Source: Tenodera sinensis
Lineage: Eukaryota; Arthropoda; Insecta; Mantodea; Mantidae
Assembly (NCBI GenBank): GCA_030765045.1
Contig: CM060961.1
Location: 139,673,564 to 139,737,563, forward strand
Reading direction: 5' to 3'
Length of the DNA stretch: 64,000 bases
Shown here: positions 1 through 9,848 of the stretch, piece after piece
How the letters are laid out: each line of letters opens with the position of its first letter
Numbering within the stretch: position 1 is the first letter of the stretch
Position numbers and translations under genes: made by a program
Notes under the pieces: generated by a model
The model's input: only the letters and a program-made list of their open reading frames with translations
What the model was told of the DNA's origin: nothing
Databases searched by the model: none

Positions 1-27
1 ACAAGTTTAGTGCTTATGTTTCTCAGA

Positions 28-1670
28 CTATTCATCTGAAAGTTCATCTTCTTCAGCTATTGCAGCATCATACAAATTTTTTGCTGAGATAAACTTTAAC
101 ATTTCGGTGGCTTGCAGATTTTCAGACCCACCATATACTTTCATAAGCTGCCAAATAAGTCCATTTACCATATCTAGCACCAATCTGTTTCTAATTTTGG
201 TTTTTATTAACCTCTTCAGAGATATGGGCGTGAAATCATGTCCATTTAAAATGACGGATGAGCGATATGGGCTTGTATACATGTTCTGTGCGTTTAAGCA
301 TTTAACCCTTATTAACTAGCTTATCTAACTGAACTTATTTTAATTTTCCCTTTATGAAACATTTAAGTAAAGTCTATATACTTTACTGGCTTACCTTTAT
401 ATGTTCGTTCTGCAGTGATTTACCTCAAAACAGGGATAAACGCACAAGGGTACACCTCCACATTCGCGAATAATTCCCTTCTTGCGGCACTCGAAACACT
501 TTCGAGATGGGCGGGACTTCTTTGCTGTTGGTGGTATCCTTTTAGGATAATGTTTTCCTTGAAGTCTGAGGGGTGCAGGGGTTTTGAATTTTCAACCCCC
601 AACGTGGTATTGTTCAATTAGGCTGCGAACTATTTATAGTCTGAAGTCAAGGTAGGTCATTCATTGTCTTGTGTGGGTTTAGAGCTCTCCAAATTACCAA
701 ACAATTGTATATGGCTATATCCAGTTGGTGCAAAAATACCTTTTTATGCCACTTCTCCCTTCAGCTACAAGCAGGAAAGTATATGTATGTATTTCAACAA
801 AGAAAGAAACGGAGTTTACTAAGTTACAAAACACGCGCACATAAAAGTTGCAAACATGCTCTATTCTGATGACCCGAGACCATGCATACACTAGTGCTTT
901 ATTACACAGTATGCTGACGCATAAGCCACACATACAATGGGTCGGCTTCTGTTTCTTTCCGAGAACTTATATTAGATGCGTTCGACAGAGCAAAGTTGAT
1001 TTTTCACCACAGTGAAACAAAATAATGCCCTTTCAACGTTTTGTAAATACAACTCAACTTTGCTGATGACGCACATTTATACTGCATATAACGAGTTTTA
1101 TATCAGTTTTTGTTTCATTAAAGTAACTTTATATTTACACAAAATACAGCTGTGTATATACGAAGCACTTTAAATGCCCTGCCCCGGATATTGGGTAGCA
1201 GTTCCTGGCTCGCAGACGTTTTAAATGGCCATCGCTCAAGAGGTTAAACCTAGTTTGGAAAAAACTCTTTCACAAGAAGTGTTTCTGAGTGGCAATAAAA
1301 ACACTGATAATTTATTCGAGGAAAGGTCATATCTGGGGCTCCTAATATATTTACAGTTGGTATAGTCGTTGATACACGAGCATATTTTACAGGAGCAACT
1401 ATAATTATTGCAGTTCAAACTCCGCCAGTTCTTTGAAATCAGTATTTCCACCAAGGTGACATGTGTTTAACAGCACTCCAAAAACTATTGGAATATCACA
1501 TATTCCATGTTTTCTCCATTGATTATCAATTTTCTGAATAATGCCTTCTTCATTGAGATTACCAGATCTGAGTACACTGGCAACAAAAGAATAAAGGGAA
1601 GAAGGATTAGTAGGGTAAGAAATGGTTGCCTTAGAGGGGTGAAGTCAGGCCGTGAGGGCAAAAGTGGCAT
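28..1670 (-). pseudogene. hAT transposase C-terminal region, split by insertion
   Basis: Read on the minus strand, 1670-1244 carries fragments in several frames (SDLVISMKKALFRKL, then CERVFSKLGL). The reading then jumps the 211-1243 insertion and continues at 210-28 with IKTKIRNRLVLDMVNGLI and an acidic tail ending EEDELSDE. CERVFSK.LIKTKIRNRL is the typical hAT C-terminal dimerisation region. The uninterrupted relative at 37088-37306 reads LGLIKPKIRNRLALDTVNGLI across the same point, which confirms the split. There is no complete DDE core and there are several frame changes, so this is a dead remnant. Confidence 0.75.
211..1243. mobile_element. piggyBac-type non-autonomous element, copy 1 (1033 bp, TTAA sites)
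   Basis: The element sits exactly between two TTAA tetranucleotides (207-210 and 1244-1247). Removing it restores the hAT reading frame. Its ends are inverted repeats: CCTCTTCAGAGAT at the left and CCTCTTGAGCGAT at the right, each followed within about 20 bases by CATTTAAAA. TTAA duplication with CC-starting termini is the piggyBac signature. On the minus strand, about 420-830 holds a decayed copy of the Cys-rich transposase C-terminus that is better preserved in copy 2 (2740-3069). It has no intact transposase and would depend on one supplied elsewhere. Confidence 0.85.
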
Positions 1671-1834
1671 TGCTATTTGTAATTAATTTCATTTTGCCGG
1701 TGTGACAAACCAGTGAAACACCGGTATCGAAATTATCGTACACCCACTTAAGTATAGTATGGGTTGACAACCATGAGTACAAACTTTCAAATTATCGTAT
1801 GCCCCCATAATTATCGTACGGGTTGGCAGCCCTG

Positions 1835-2110
1835 GATCCCAGGGACCTGAATGTGGTATTTGTGGCGGATGAAGCAGTGTCTGGGCAGGTTTCTCTTACT
1901 ACTCATTCCACCAACTGCTCCATCAGCACCTTTCCATTTATGCAGTTTGTCTGCATTCCATGTCATCTCACTCTCTAGTGCTTGGCTGACCAATTGCTTC
2001 CAGGTCTTCACTCCGACCAGTCTGCTCCCCAGCAGGCATCTGACCCTTGGCACAGGCTTGTGAGTCCTAGGGGGTGTCAGTCCTCCATACAGGAAGGGTA
2101 ATCAGATAAA
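1835..2110 (+). repeat. tRNA-derived SINE (family A), 3' part
   Basis: The stretch starts inside the B-box (GATCCCAGGGACC) and matches the body of the full SINE at 39857-40099: gtggtatt-gtggcggatgaagc, then the Ser/Thr-type body and the terminal block ending gggtaatcag. The A-box half is missing because the hAT element at 1-1834 is inserted in the B-box; the first half should lie left of the window. Confidence 0.75.
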
Positions 2111-2258
2111 GAAGATGATTTCTTTTCGGTTTCATGACAAACGAGTTGCTTCCAAAAGCAATAGAAAGTACATACTGCAAACAAGTCTACAGTCTGAAAT
2201 AATGATAATGGTTAGTGGCGATAAAAGTATATTATCCACAGACTACTCAGGCAAAGAT
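2111..2258. other. Unassigned spacer
   Basis: A short AT-rich stretch between the SINE end and the TTAA site of the second piggyBac-type copy. I see no coding signal or repeat boundary in it. Confidence 0.5.
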
Positions 2259-2739
2259 TTAATCTCTTGAGCAATGGCCATTTAAAGTGTTAAATGCACT
2301 AAAAGTGCTTTGTATATACACAGCTGTATTTTGTGTAAATATTAAGTTATTTTAATGAAACAAAAACTGGTATAAAACTCGTTATATGCAGTATACATGT
2401 ACGTCATCAGCAAAGTTGAGTTGCATTTACAAAACATTGAAATGGCACTATTTTGTTTCACTGTGGTGAAAAGTTAAATTTCCTCTGTCGAACGCATCTA
2501 ATATAAGTTCTCTGAAAGAAACAGTAGCCGACCCATTGTAGGTGTGGCTTGTGCGTCAGCATACTGTGTAATAAAGCACTAGTGTATGCATGGTCTCGAA
2601 TCATCAGAATAGAGCATGTTTGCAACTTTTATGTGCGCATGTTTCGTAACTTAGTAAACTCCGTTTCTTTCTTTGTTGAAATACATACATATACTTTCCT
2701 GCTTGTAGTTGAAGAGAGAAGTGGCATAAAAAGGTATTT

Positions 2740-3069
2740 TTGCACCAACTGGATATAACCATATACAATTGTTTGGTAATTTGGAGAACTCTAAACCCAA
2801 ACAGGACAATGACCTACCTGGACTTCCGACTATCAATTGCTCACAGCCTAATTGAACAATACCATGTTGGGGGTAGAAAATCCAGAACCCCTGCACCCCT
2901 CAGACTTCAAGGAAAACATTATCCTAAAACGATACCACCAACAGCAAAGAAGTCCTGCCCATCTCAAAAGTGTTTCGTGTGCCGCAAGAAGGGAATTCAC
3001 AAATGTGGAGATGTACCCTTGTGTGTTTACCCCTGTTTTGAGACATATCACTGCACAAGGAACATATAA
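2740..3069 (+). pseudogene. piggyBac transposase C-terminal Cys-rich domain fragment
   Basis: About 109 codons are open. The last third reads CFVCRKKGIHKCGDVPLCVYPCF followed by ETYH, a Cys/His ribbon with two C-x2-C-type pairs and a final YH, as at the C-terminus of piggyBac transposases, where it helps bind the element ends. Upstream, TMTYLDFRLSIAHSLI matches the helical stretch that usually precedes this ribbon. The DDD catalytic core is absent. A decayed version of the same block lies in copy 1 on the opposite strand. Confidence 0.75.
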
Positions 3070-3196
3070 AGGTAAGCCAGTAAAGTATATAGACTTTCTT
3101 CCTTTCATAGAAGTTTGAAAACAGTGTTGTTCTAATTAATTTAATTTAAAAGGTGAGTTAATTAATAACACCGAACAACACTAACAACATATTTTT

Positions 3197-3240
3197 CCGG
3201 GGCGCGTTTCGAAGGTTAACTTTCCTCCATTATCAACCGG
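3197..3240 (-). ncRNA. Hammerhead-ribozyme-like fold, PLE left arm
   Basis: On the minus strand: CCGG, core TTGATAA, stem II GGAGG with loop aaagttaa and CCTTC, then CGAAAC, a very short stem III, and a second CCGG-type strand. The order of parts is that of a type I hammerhead. The core differs from the canonical CUGAUGA at C3 and G8, so self-cleavage is doubtful. The cleavage triplet here is GCC rather than GUC. Confidence 0.55.
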
Positions 3241-3948
3241 ACAATAACTGGGTTTCCATGGTGTTTGATGGTGCAGATGGTGATGCTTCTTCTGGTGTTT
3301 CTTCTGGTGGCGGTTCAATGAACTTACTGAAAATGTCTCTCTGAGGAATGTCAAAATTAAATACTTGGTTTCTATTTTTTAAAATAAAGATTTGTTCCCA
3401 TGTGGACAGTTCTTGTTTTCCGGTTATGTGTTTGAGAAGTTTCGGTTCTAGCTTTATGTCATAATTATTTGTCCAAAAGTGAAATGCAACCGCTGATTTT
3501 TCTAATGTTTCTAACGTGTTCCTTGGATCTAATTTCTAAATTTCTTTTGGTTTTTCCTATGTATATTTCATTACAATCACTGCATTCAATTTGGTATATG
3601 CCAGATTTTTTGTTAGGTGGAATAGCATCTTTGATGTTTGAAAGTAGTAGGTTTTTTATGGAGTAATGGAGTAATGCTAGCTGAATGTTGTATTCCTTGA
3701 ACACTTTTTTAAATTTATCAAAGGCCCATGGGTGATATGTGAATTTTTTGAATATCATTGTTGTTTTTGCTGCTGTGAGAGTTGTAGTTACTTTTAATAA
3801 TTTTTTCTTTTCTGCTCGTTTTACCTTTTTATCTACTAATTCTTTGGAGAAGCCGTTTTTTTGTGCTATTTCAATTATTTTGTAATATTCTGTTTTATAT
3901 TCTTCTGCTGAAAGAGTGATGTTCAGCAGTCTATGTGTTGAACTTGGT

Positions 3949-4445
3949 GCAGTTTTTAAATGATTAATACGGGGAATTGGCTGTGCTATGAGACTCGTTT
4001 TCTATCTACAAGGTCGTGGTAACAGATGGAATGCATATATCAATGTTTTTTTATCACAATGTATTTATTTATTAACACTTCGATATTTTACACTCTCAGC
4101 ACCATATTAAATACTCAAAAACCTTCACACTTTTTTAATTTAGTAGAATTTATGCTGGAAGAAAGTTTGGTGAAAGTTCCATGTTCACACGCTACCAAAA
4201 CACGTCTTATCACCTTGAACATATAGACGCTACTGAATCGTTTCTTGGCGTCGCTTTTACATGACACACCGCCATTTTTGTTTTCATCCGCGGTATTCAT
4301 CCGCGCACATAGTTCTTTCTCGTTAGGGAAGTAATCCCAATTATCGTCTCCTATTTTTATTATGGAACACAAACAATTCTAATATTTATACACTTTTAAC
4401 AAACATTTACATGAACGATTTTCTATTGGGGGTCTAATATTCTGT
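3949..4445. other. Unidentified ~500-bp insertion within PLE left arm
   Basis: The right arm reads straight through this point, while the left arm has about 495 bp of unrelated sequence. On the minus strand it holds an 85-codon open frame (4372-4115, starting MCSIIKIGDDNWDYF, with several Cys and Lys) that I do not recognise. I could not fix a target duplication or terminal repeats. It could be a short retroposed or rearranged host fragment. Confidence 0.5.
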
Positions 4446-4916
4446 CTCAAACTATTGAAAATTGCTTGTTTGTGGCTAATTTTAGATCTAAAAATGGTAA
4501 TTTATTATCTTTTTCTACTTCCACTGTGAAATTTATACTTTTGTCCTGTATGTTCAGAAGTTTTAATGCGTCACTCATGTGTCTTTTTGGAACTATTGCA
4601 AATATGTCATCCACATATCGCTGCCAGAGTTTGAACATCCACAGGAAACCTTTTGTGATCCTTATTTCCAATGAACTCATGTAAATATCTGCTAAGAATG
4701 GCGAGAGAGGCTTGCCCATTGCTAAACCTGAAGTTTGACGGAAATACTTTGTTTGGAACTGGAAGAAATTTTGTTCTGTGCATAATTTGGTGAGTTCTAT
4801 GTATTCTGCAATTTCTGACGATGACATTCCAAGTGATTTGAGCCAGTTTTTGATCAGTGACGGGAGTTTTTCTATTGGTATACTGGGAAATAGTGACTTT
4901 ACGTCAAAACGTACAT

Positions 4917-6609
4917 AAAAAGGTAGTATATACAAAGGCAGACAAAGGGAACAAAATAGTAATAATGAATAAATCAAATTACATAGAAAAAATGGAAACA
5001 ATGCTAAATGATAGTAACTACGAAAAAATCAGCAAAAACCCGCTAACCACTTGTGTTCAAACCTTTGAAAAAACTATACAAAATTCAAGCATAATACCAA
5101 ACAAATATGCAATTAAACCAAATAATCCAACCGTACCCAGAATCTATGGTTTACCCAAAATACACAAACCAGACATCACCATGAGACCCATAATTAGCAG
5201 CATAGATTCACCAACTTACAAACTGGCAAAATGGCTATCTAATAAATTTAATTCATTTCCTAAATTTGAAAGTTTAAGCATAAGAAACAGTTATGAACTA
5301 ATAGAACGCATCAAAGACTTCAAATTAACAGAAGAGGACACCCTTGTCTCCTTTGACGTAAAGTCACTATTTCCCAGTATACCAATAGAAAAACTCCCAC
5401 CACTGATAAAAAATTGGCTCAAATCACTTGGAATGTCATCGTCAGATATTGCAGAATACATAGAACTCACCAAATTATGCACAGAACAAAATTTCTTCCA
5501 GTTCCAAACAAAGTATTTTCGTCAAACTTCAGGTTTAGCAATGGGCAACCATCTCTCACCATTCTTAGCAGATATTTACATGAGTTCATTGGAAATAAGG
5601 ATCACAAAAGGTTTCCCGTGGATGTTCAAACTCTGGCAGCGATATGTGGATGACATATTTGCAATAGTTCCAAAAAAGACACATGAGTGACGCATTAAAA
5701 CTTCTGAACATACAGGACAAAAGTATAAATTTCACAGTGGAAGTAGAAAAAGATGATAAATTACCATTTTTAGATCTAAAATTAATCAAAAACAAGGATA
5801 GAATAAATTTCGGTATTCACAGAAAACCAACGCAGACAGACAACTACATAAAAGCTAATAGTTACAATCCAAGAAGCCACAAACATGCAATTTTCAATAG
5901 TTTAACACATAGACAGGTGAACATCCCTCTTTCAGCAGAAGAATATAAAACAGATATTACAAAATAATTGAAATAGCACAAAAAAACGGCTTCTCCAAAG
6001 AATTAGTAGATAAAAAGGTAAAACGAGCAGAAGAGAATAAATTATTAAAGGAAACTACAACTCTCACAGCAGCAAAAACAACAATGATATTCAAAAAATT
6101 CACATATCACCCATGGGCCTTTGATAAATTTAAAAAAGTGTTCAAGGAATACAACATTCAGCTAGCATTACTCCATTACTCCATAAAAAACCTACTACTT
6201 TCAAACATCAAAGATGCTATTCCACCTAACAAAAAATCTGGCATATACCAAATTGAATGCAGTGATTGTAATGAAATATACATAGGAAAAACCAAAAGAA
6301 ATTTAGAAATTAGATCCAAGGAACACGTTAGAAACATTAGAAAAATCAGCGGTTGCATTTCACTTTTGGACAAATAATTATGACATAAAGCTAGAACCGA
6401 AACTTCTCAAACACATAACCGGAAAACAAGAACTGTCCACATGGGAACAAATCTTTATTTTAAAAAATAGAAACCAAGTATTTAATTTCGACATTCCTCA
6501 GGGAGACATTTTCAGTAAGTTCATTGAACCGCCACCAGAAGAAACACCAGAAGAAGCATCACCATCTGCACCATCAAACACCATGGAAACCCAGTTATTG
6601 TCCCGTTGA
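4917..6609 (+). pseudogene. PLE right arm: reverse transcriptase plus GIY-YIG endonuclease, frameshifted
   Basis: The coding sequence starts inside the RT fingers (KADKGNKIVIMNK) and continues through RIYGLPKIHKP, the palm SFDVKSLFPSIP, SGLAMGNHLSPFLADIYM and RYVDDIFAIV. A frameshift near 5685 moves to a second frame (SDALKLLNIQDKS to about 5967) and another to the frame of 6084-6377, with the GIY-YIG core and the E of RSKEHVR. The last stretch (to 6609) ends in a Pro/Glu-rich tail. RT linked to a C-terminal GIY-YIG nuclease is diagnostic of endonuclease-bearing Penelope-like elements. The N-terminus is truncated; two or three frameshifts abolish function. Confidence 0.88.
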
Positions 6610-6646
6610 TAATGGAGGAAAGTTAACCTTCGAAGCGGGTCCCGGA
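6602..6646 (+). ncRNA. Hammerhead-ribozyme-like fold, PLE right arm
   Basis: Same layout as at 3197-3240: CCCG, TTGATAA, GGAGG-loop-CCTTC, CGAAG, short linker, GGGTC, CCGG. Stem II pairs over five positions. In this copy the GAAA segment has become GAAG, a further departure from an active core. Confidence 0.5.
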
Positions 6647-6872
6647 AAAATATGTTGTAAGTGTTGTTCAGTGTTATTAACTCACCTTTTAAATTAAATT
6701 ATATAGACTTTACTTAAATGTTTCATAAAGGGAAAATTAAAATAAGTTGAGTTACATAAGGGATAAATAAGGGTTAAATGCACAAATGCACAGGACGTGT
6801 ATACACGCCCATATCCTTCATCTGTCATTTTAAATGGACGTGATTTCACGTCCATATTGCTGAAGAAGTTAA

Positions 6873-7325
6873 AGAAAATGAGTTCAGCAGAGAAGTGTTT
6901 CAAATTAGATGACACTGAAAATCCTTACCGCTGGTTGACAGTCAGATTTAGATTTATTCACTATTTGCAAAAATATTTACAAGGTTTCGTCAATATAAAG
7001 GATAAAAACGGCGTGTATTAATGTACAGTGTATTAATGTGTATTAATGCTACATGATATTTTATATTATACAGAGTAACTATATTTACATTTGCTACTTT
7101 ATATTCATTTGAGTAAAAAGCATTATTTACCAGACAAGTCTTTATTACTTCAATTTTCTGCACCTGTGTATTTATTTCTTTAATCTGGTGAGGTAAATGA
7201 TTGCATTAGTACTTAGTGAGCCTCTTAATCTGCTCCTAAAATACTTTTGTTCTTGTATTATGTTTGTTAATGTTTATCTTTTTATCTTCTGTGTATGTTC
7301 TTACTATATGCTTGAGACATTTATG
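6873..7325. other. Spacer, no feature seen
   Basis: AT-rich sequence between two transposons. It contains a short open frame at 6797-7021 that overlaps the piggyBac end and has no recognisable motif. Confidence 0.5.
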
Positions 7326-7327
7326 TA

Positions 7328-8723
7328 CAGGTGTTTAGAAAAAAGTGTCTGAAATTGCAACAGGAGTTGGATTGATCAAAACTAGAACAAATGTTACTGA
7401 AATATACTGAAATATACGTCCAGAAACAAATACGTGTTGAGATATGAGCCATTTTATAATAATGTGCAGCATGTGCACATTTTTGATGGGTTTGGCATAC
7501 ACCAATGTCTTTAAATGACCCCATAGCCTGAAATCCAATGGATTGAAGTCTGACGAACAGGAAGGCCATGCTACTGGATCTCCTTGACTAATCAATCGTC
7601 TATTAAATGTTTAAGTATTGTCGCACAGAATAGGGTGGTGCCCTGTCATGCATAAACCACATTCATCTTCTTTATACAAGCACAACGTCCTCCAAAAGCA
7701 CAGTTAACTCATCACGCAGGAATTGATATACAGCACCAGTTAATCTGTTCAGTAAAATGCATGATCTTCACCCACAATTCCTGTCCACACATTGAGACTA
7801 AAGCAATTCTGATGCCTCGACTCCATCACTGCTCTAGGATTTGCATCTGCCCACTCATGTAGGTTGTGATTTACTATGCCATTTTTTGTAAATAACACCT
7901 CATCTGTAAATAAAATATGGACCGTAAATTGAGGATCCCCACTCTGGCATAGAAACCATTGACAGAATTTTGATCTGGCATGGTGGTTATGTGGCCTAAG
8001 AGCTCACACATGTTGAAATGATAAGGATACAGCAACTGCTCATGCAGAATAAACAACATAAGAGCATGATACCTTCAGCAGCTGCAATTCTTCGCACACT
8101 TTTTGAGGATCACATTCTACCTATTGTAACCCTGTCCTTACATTTCCAGCATGTGAATGGTACAAGATCTGTCATGATTTGTTGTCGTGACTGCACATGA
8201 TCCCATTTCTGAAAGTCAAGACATCAGGACCACTTTAGTTTCAATGTGTAGGTAAGAATTGTGGGTGACCAAGTCCTAGGACCACACATTTTACCAAACA
8301 AATTAACAGGTGCTGTGTACCGTCCATTCCTACGCAATGAGTTACCCGTGCTTTTGGAGGATGTTGTGCTCATAGAAAGATAATACATGTGGTTTATGCA
8401 TGATGGGGCACCAACCCATTTTCTACACATTGCGTGACAATGCTTAAACCAAACATTTAATGGACAATGGACTGGTCAAGGAGATCCAGTAGCATGGCCT
8501 CCCTGTTTGCCAGATCTCAATCCATTGGGTTTCTGGCTATGAAGACATTTAAAGACTGGTGTACGCTAAACCCATCGAAAATGTGCATACTTGCACATTT
8601 TTGTAAAATGACTCATATCTCAACATATATTTGTTTCCAGACATATGTTCATAGGAACATTTATTCTAGTTTTGACCAGTCCCAACTCCTGTTGCAATAT
8701 CAGACACTTTTTTTAAACACCTG
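7328..8723. mobile_element. Tc1/mariner-like fold-back element
   Basis: TA dinucleotides flank the unit (7326-7327 and 8724-8725). The ends are long inverted repeats: CAGGTGTTTAGAAAAAAGTG at the left, and the right end reads CAGGTGTTTAAAAAAAGTGT in reverse, continuing through TTGCAACAGGAGTTGG. Each arm contains the transposase C-terminus, in opposite directions: left arm minus strand (about 7860-7330, AWPSCSSDFNPLDFRLWGHL), right arm plus strand (about 8390-8700, AWPPCLPDLNPLGFWL). The motif AWP.RSPDLNPLDFFLWG is typical of an insect IS630/Tc1-type family, with the catalytic third D in SPDLNP. Both arms carry stops and frameshifts. Confidence 0.78.
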
Positions 8724-8725
8724 TA

Positions 8726-9125
8726 TATACATAAACAGAGTACTATGAGGATTTTGAGGTTTTAAAACTACTTTTGCATGTTCTTTCTTGGAATTTTTAA
8801 AATTATTCTTACTGCTCATTTCTGTAACCTAAATAACCTTAGCCTTTGTTTCTTTCCCACTGCTCCCCATAAGATGATCCCATAATTTAGATGAGAGTGT
8901 ATAAAAACGTAATGAACCAATAGCAAATGCAACAGCAGTTCCCTTTAATTGTGTACATTTAAGAGAAACAAATCTCAAAGAACAGCCACAGGATATAAAT
9001 TCTACTCTGAAACTTTGGCAAAAGTGCACCTGCAGCATGAGATAAAGCAAATATAAACACATGGTAATGTTATATGTTCTCACTTGGCTACCTATATTCT
9101 AAGCTTCACAAAGAGAAAGGCTTAC
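8726..9125. other. Intron following INO80B-like exon 3 (part)
   Basis: AT-rich sequence downstream (minus sense) of the exon at 9126-9315. I looked for the next expected coding block (conserved INO80B residues around TARQRA) and did not find it here or further left, so the next exon probably lies outside the window. Confidence 0.45.
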
Positions 9126-9315
9126 CTCTTCTAGTTTACCAGATTCTATAGCATCTAGCCATCTTTCTTCTTCACTTGAAGTTCCACTATCCCTCCCCTT
9201 TCCTTTTTTCTTTTTTGCCGTCTTCGGTGATAACCCTGTCTGTCCTGGTCTATCAACCGACTTTCCTGGAGTTCCTTTATCCTTAGGTTTTTCAGCTGAA
9301 CTTGGTGTATTAGCA
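9126..9315 (-). CDS. INO80 complex subunit B-like gene, internal exon 3
   Basis: The minus strand reads an acceptor (tttttacag) at 9316-9318, then one base plus 63 codons, ending at a strong donor (gtaag, 9125-9121). The protein is ANTPSSAEKPKDKGTPGKSV, then a Lys-rich stretch (KTAKKKKGKGRDSGTS), then SEEERWLDAIESGKLEE. The last part matches the conserved EEEERWLDALEKGELDD-type segment of vertebrate INO80B, a subunit of the INO80 nucleosome-remodelling complex in the nucleus. The exon needs two bases from the previous exon, but exon 2 at 34686-34858 ends on a codon boundary with its best donor. A small exon in between is likely, or the weaker donor at 34689 is used. Confidence 0.68.
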
Positions 9316-9848
9316 CTGTAAAAATATCAGTAAATCACATGTAATTCCATGCCAAATCAACAGCTGAGTACAACTTTCAAGCTGACACCATTTGATTTCC
9401 ATGAAGTTTGGTGAGTGTATAGACACTATAGAGATATGAAATTACACCACATTGTAGTCCTTTTAGTCACCTACTTTATGAAATACAGTGGTTCAAAATT
9501 TGCGAGAAAACAGATAAAATCCTGTAAACCATTAATGAATATAACTTTTCAGTTAATTGTTTCACAGAGCTAAGAGTAGTATCAATCAAAAGGTGATACA
9601 AATATTCATTCTAGACGAATGTCCTTCAGCACAGGAACAGAGAGCAGCCTAGCCTTAATAAACAGGGCAGCAAATACAGCATTATATACAAACAGCTCTG
9701 CTTCTCTGCATGTTTTGACAAGTACACAGAGTTCAGTTGACTGCAAAGTTCTGTGTATGCTGTTGCCAGTGTTTTAACGAGAGATAATGAAAACAGCAGC
9801 AATTCAAATTAAGAAGATGAGGGAGAAATGTTGGGAATACAAGAAACA
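9316..9848. other. Intron sequence, no feature seen
   Basis: AT-rich DNA between the exon acceptor and the mariner element. No coding or repeat signal that I can assign. Confidence 0.5.

Larger units (their letters stand above)
1..1834 (-). mobile_element. hAT-type DNA transposon, cut by window edge
   Basis: The right end is a terminal inverted repeat (CAGGGCTGCCAACC on the minus strand, 1821-1834). It resembles the CAGGGTTGCCAACC terminus of the complete relative at 36612-37523. The element landed in a SINE: the next 8 bases, GATCCCAG, are the expected target duplication, but the other copy lies outside the window. The interior holds the C-terminal part of a hAT transposase on the minus strand and is interrupted by a piggyBac-type element at 211-1243. 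Without that insertion about 800 bp remain, consistent with a short, internally deleted hAT derivative like its 912-bp relative. Confidence 0.75.
3185..4905 (-). pseudogene. PLE left arm: RT palm plus GIY-YIG endonuclease, 5'-truncated
   Basis: On the minus strand the protein begins at FDVKSLFPSIPIEKLP (about 4905) and continues through the RT palm with RYVDDIFAIV, the YVDD active site (about 4600). An unrelated insertion (about 3949-4445) splits the linker. A GIY-YIG module follows at 3758-3465, with GIYQIECSDCNEIYIGKTKR as its core. The frame is also broken elsewhere. PLE proteins copy RNA onto a primer cut by the GIY-YIG nuclease. The missing N-terminal RT motifs and the internal insertion make this arm non-functional. 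Confidence 0.82.
3098..6699. mobile_element. Penelope-like element pair, head-to-head inverted insertion
   Basis: A 12-bp duplication TATATAGACTTT (3086-3097 and 6700-6711) flanks the whole unit, and the undisrupted sequence is seen in copy 1 (minus strand near 380-400). The left arm (3098 to about 4905) reads on the minus strand, the right arm (about 4917-6699) on the plus strand; they meet near 4906-4916. Both arms end in the same 3' sequence with a hammerhead-like fold. The GIY-YIG segments of the two arms (3465-3758 and 6084-6377) translate identically, so the arms are of similar age. Inverted partial duplication is a known outcome of PLE insertion. Confidence 0.88.
2263..6868. mobile_element. 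piggyBac-type element, copy 2, interrupted by a PLE pair
   Basis: It is flanked by TTAA at 2259-2262 and 6869-6872. The left terminus (TCTCTTGAGCAATGGCC) matches the right end of copy 1. The right terminus, read in reverse (CTTCTTCAGCAATATGG), matches the left end of copy 1, so the copy is inverted relative to copy 1. Its own sequence runs 2263-3097 and 6712-6868; the middle is a nested PLE insertion (3098-6699). Subtracting that insertion leaves about 1 kb, the same size as copy 1. Confidence 0.85.
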
